Positions 35,321-37,708 of a stretch of 37,708 nucleotides of DNA are shown in pieces. The DNA lies in contig CANIHJ010000011.1 in the NCBI GenBank assembly GCA_947467385.1, positions 1 through 37,708 on the forward strand, read 5' to 3'. The translations under genes and the position numbers were made by a program. Under the pieces are notes generated by a model. The model saw only the letters and a program-made list of their open reading frames with translations, ran no database searches and was not told where the DNA came from. The DNA comes from Deltaproteobacteria bacterium (GTDB lineage: Bacteria > Bdellovibrionota_C > UBA2361 > OMII01). Within the stretch, counting starts at the first letter, position 1. Every line of letters starts with the position of its first letter.

Positions 35321-36484
35321 CTAAAAAGAGGAGATGACGTTTTGCGGAGTGGGCGTTGCGCCCGGCTTAACGGAAGCCCGCTTTCGCTCCAGCTCCTTCG
35401 CCTTACGCCATGCCCTAATGGCGACGGTGCATTGGGGGGTATACCATCCTTCTTGGTAGCAGAGCGGGGCAGGAAAGAGGGGGATAAATTGTTTGGCCTG
35501 ATCGATCGCCTCGTAGCATGACCGAAGGACGATCCTGGTCCGCTGTAGGTTCATCATTGCGGGTGATTTAGTCTCCTCAGGCTGGTCGATCACCGCCAAA
35601 AGCTCCGCGAGCTCTTTGCGGCCCGACTCGTCCCCTCGGAAAGCCTCGATCTCCTCCTCCACCTGTGTCCGCATCTGCCGCTGGTAGTCCGGGCGAAGCT
35701 TGACCGGAATCTGGAGCAGCTTCTTACGAGCTTCAGCGATGCGCGGGGGGTCAGCCTTGACAGTTACCTCCTCCAGGCGGCGCAGCCGCAGGGCGCTCAC
35801 CTTGCATGCGGTGTTGAGGAGCTGCTCGTAGATGCCGACGGCGTCGTTGACGCACTTGGCCTTCTCCTCGTCGGTTTGGGCTGCGCGGAACTGGCTGTCT
35901 ATATTGTGAAGCATCTCTTGCTGCACCTTGACGCGCTCCGTGTCAGCGGCTGAAAGCCCAACCTTCAGGGCCGGATCGGGAAGGTCTGCAAGCAGAGAAG
36001 CGCTGTCATAGAACTGAACGAGCTTCTGCCCCTTGTAAGCAGTGGCACAGCTTGGCGCATCGATCCCATCCCGGACGCAGGTCGCAGCCGGATTGTCCGG
36101 GTTAATTTCGAGCAGCTGGTTCATGCGCGTTACGCAGTCCGGATCTGTCGGCGGTCCCTGATAGGAGAGTGACTGTCGGAGAGTGCCGAAGCAGCGGGCG
36201 TTAAGGTAATCCTCAAGAGCAGCGATGAGGGCGGTGAGGTTGCGGTCCGAGGAGTTTACCCTGAGGCTCGCCTCGGCCATCTCGATTTTTATGTCCGTAA
36301 CATCGAGCACCGGGGGGCGAGTTGCCGCGCTGCCGGAATTTTGGGCATCCGTCTGAGAAGAGGCTGTCGGCGTCTGTGCCATCGACTCGAGAACAAGTCC
36401 CGGCCTACTTGCCGTGGGCCATGCTAACGCGGCCGCAACTAGCAAAACTGATATGCGCAGCGAATCAATACGTAGTCGGGTCAT
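35321..36484 (-). CDS. Exported hypothetical protein with several cysteines
   Basis: A 387-residue protein I do not recognise. The N-terminus is a classical signal peptide (MTRLRIDSLRISVLLVAAAL, then AWPTASR), followed by a low-complexity Thr/Ser/Gln/Ala stretch (~36-55). The rest is mainly helical and charged, with spaced cysteines (for example ARCFG, DPDCV, ATCV, APSCA, KAKCV, NTACK, RSCYEA, PLCYQ, TPQCT), most separated widely enough to form disulfides in the periplasm. No lipobox is seen. It lies upstream of the pilin gene in the same direction and may be part of the same unit, suggesting a pilus-associated or cell-envelope role by position only. An AGAGG stands close to the ATG; the start is otherwise fixed by the signal peptide. 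Confidence 0.75.
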   Translation of the reverse strand: MTRLRIDSLRISVLLVAAALAWPTASRPGLVLESMAQTPTASSQTDAQNSGSAATRPPVLDVTDIKIEMAEASLRVNSSDRNLTALIAALEDYLNARCFGTLRQSLSYQGPPTDPDCVTRMNQLLEINPDNPAATCVRDGIDAPSCATAYKGQKLVQFYDSASLLADLPDPALKVGLSAADTERVKVQQEMLHNIDSQFRAAQTDEEKAKCVNDAVGIYEQLLNTACKVSALRLRRLEEVTVKADPPRIAEARKKLLQIPVKLRPDYQRQMRTQVEEEIEAFRGDESGRKELAELLAVIDQPEETKSPAMMNLQRTRIVLRSCYEAIDQAKQFIPLFPAPLCYQEGWYTPQCTVAIRAWRKAKELERKRASVKPGATPTPQNVISSF

Positions 36485-37516
36485 AACCTCTATGTGTGTT
36501 ATGGCAGGTCGAGCCGGGCTGAAGCCATAATCCTTCGTCAGCGCCGTTGCTTTAGGTTGGTTTAAGGGCTTCTTTGCTTCTTATTGCCAGCGCCGACAAG
36601 AATAGATTGTGCCCGAAAGGGGTAATTTCTGCACCCCCAATATGGGAATGAGGTTTAGGGGGGGTAGAGTCTTCGCGTACTCTTCTGACAGAGCTGAGAG
36701 GCACACCCGCTATGAGGCATGGATTCCCATGCCAGGCTCGTGATAGTTGCTAAAACGGGGCAAAGCCCACCTTCATATAAAACGCAGGTATCTGGTCAGA
36801 CGGCGAACAAGGCTCGCTCGGGCCGAGTGTTTTGACAAGAAAGAAGCACCCCCTGATAAGGATTTTCGGAATGCTCCACCTAAACGCTGCTAAACCTTGG
36901 GCGATTTATTGAGGCATGGTGACGCATCGGCCGTCCTCCAAGGGCCCCTGGAGGTTGGGGGCGCAGCTATATCTAAATGAATCTACTTGTGTCGGAGATA
37001 CACGGATCCTAGCGAGCTAGCAGCTCATTTTTAACACAGTAATTTACTCACAAGCTCTGTCATTATATCGCAGAGGCTCGACTAAGTAAGCGTAGCGTTT
37101 ATCGATGAGTTATAATTCCTGCTGAGGACCTTGAAAAATAGCGTCGAGTACTCGCTCGAACGAGAGACGACAAGCTTCGGGGTCATCGGTGAATTTCGAG
37201 GAAGAGACACCATGTGGGGCCTGCGAGTAAGGCGAGCAGCGGTGGAGCGTGTAAAGCGAAAATGAAAATACGAGCTAGCAAGTGTTTTTTCAGCATGTAC
37301 TAACGGGGACTTGAGAAACGAATGCCAGAAAACTCAAGCGGAACGCCTCAAACTTCAGACTGAGAACTGAAATCATAAGCCTCGTATAAAAGTGATAAGT
37401 CGCTATATGCGCAGAAGTAGTACGGGGTCCTGAATATGGGTAGCGCTTTACTCACAAGTAAGTGTTCCTTATTGGGAAGGTTGCGGATAGGAATTCGTCT
37501 TTCACGAAACTTAATG
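36485..37516. other. About 1 kb without recognisable genes
   Basis: No frame longer than about 60 codons exists on either strand, and the DNA is visibly less GC-rich than the rest, especially 37030-37500. It contains several short hairpins: GGCATGG-ATTC-CCATGCC (36716-36733), CCTCCA/TGGAGG (36935-36954), and GAGCT-AGC-AGCTC followed by ATTTTT (37014-37032). Two short sequences occur twice in it: TTTACTCACAAG at 37043 and 37447, and CGAGCTAGCA at 37013 and 37270. The promoter for the exported protein gene (36484, minus strand) must be at the left end. A non-coding RNA is possible; no known riboswitch or RNA family was recognised. Confidence 0.6.
37014..37032 (+). terminator. Possible short terminator hairpin
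   Basis: GAGCT-AGC-AGCTC is a 5-bp stem with a 3-nt loop followed by ATTTTT, which reads as a weak intrinsic terminator on the plus strand. No plus-strand gene precedes it, so if real it would end an unannotated transcript. Confidence 0.25.
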
Positions 37517-37708
37517 CTAAGTGGTAATAGTGCCGTAGAGAGCCGCTCGCCGATCCTTTAGGGCCGGGAACACCTCCCTCCAAGAGGCGACCTTGCCCGG
37601 ATCTACCTCGGCTGTCGCAACTAGCTCGGCGCTGCCCATCTGGAGCAGCGGAGCTCCGTCCGGGCCGAAGAGGGCGGAGTCTCCGCTGTACTCAAGACCT
37701 CCGCCGGA
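37517..37708 (-). CDS. Carbon-nitrogen hydrolase (omega-amidase/nitrilase family), C-terminal fragment
   Basis: The last 63 codons of a minus-strand gene run off the right edge of the window. The fragment reads GLEYSGDSALFGPDGAPL, then AELVATAEVDPGKVASWREV and FPALKDRRAALYG. This matches the C-terminus of the omega-amidase (NIT2/YafV) branch of the nitrilase superfamily, where a GxxYxGxS-type strand and a terminal REKFPxxKD element are typical. These enzymes hydrolyse omega-amides such as 2-oxoglutaramate to the acid and ammonia. The catalytic Glu-Lys-Cys residues lie outside the window, so activity cannot be judged. The stop codon is at 37517-37519; about 1 kb without genes follows it. Confidence 0.75.
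   Translation of the reverse strand, partial: SGGGLEYSGDSALFGPDGAPLLQMGSAELVATAEVDPGKVASWREVFPALKDRRAALYGTITT

Noticed and set aside
36755-36775. GGGGCAAAGCCC segment resembling part of a cyclic di-GMP riboswitch
   Set aside because: The second half-motif, tetraloop and paired regions of that riboswitch are missing.
37212-37265. 17-residue open frame with an AGGAAGAG just upstream
   Set aside because: Too short to support without conservation; such a purine run before an ATG is common.

Overview
The window looks like a chromosomal segment of a GC-rich, Gram-negative, piliated bacterium. The supporting signs are a type IV prepilin, LPS-heptosyltransferase-like and polysaccharide glycosyltransferases, a large NAD-dependent glutamate dehydrogenase, and the PrkA/YeaH/SpoVR set. 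A deltaproteobacterial-type lineage (Myxococcota, Bdellovibrionota or similar) would fit, but there is no rRNA or other marker and the taxonomy is a guess. I found no tRNA, rRNA, CRISPR array, insertion sequence or phage gene.

Layout, left to right. (1) 1-3791 (+): a glycosyltransferase unit, with a CgeB-like transferase open at the left edge, a GT9 heptosyltransferase-like protein and an unknown 202-residue protein, closed by a strong hairpin at 3818-3852. (2) 4384-8238 (+): a 1284-residue protein with two GT-B domains and a TPR tail. (3) 8486-16246 (+): a tight four-gene unit of a divergent 918-residue PrkA-like AAA+ protein, SpoVR, the YeaH-type VWA protein and canonical PrkA. This is the stationary-phase/starvation PrkA system with a second, degenerate PrkA at its head. 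(4) 16501-22260 (-): a tandem Lrp/AsnC-type regulator, a sulfotransferase-like protein, a two-lobed RgpF-like protein and a WbsX-like protein, the last two translationally coupled. (5) 22329-27071 (-): the large NAD-glutamate dehydrogenase. (6) 27437-27823 (+): a small unknown gene with a promoter that overlaps a perfect palindrome. (7) 28153-32852 (+): oleA, an oleB-oleC gene fusion and oleD, a complete pathway for head-to-head condensation of fatty acyl-CoAs to long-chain olefins. (8) 33038-34819 (+): a secreted subtilase. It converges on (9) 36484-34848 (-), a secreted cysteine-containing protein and a type IV pilin; the pilin coding region contains a perfect 15-bp hairpin with T tracts on both strands. 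(10) About 1 kb without genes, then the 3' end of an omega-amidase/nitrilase-family gene (-) running off the right edge.

Functionally, surface glycan assembly (regions 1, 2 and 4) and starvation or nitrogen metabolism (PrkA system, glutamate dehydrogenase, Lrp-type regulator, nitrilase-family enzyme) dominate, with an added membrane-hydrocarbon pathway. The most distinctive items are the twin-PrkA operon, the OleBC fusion cassette, the hairpin inside the pilin gene, and the operator-like palindrome at 27330-27344.
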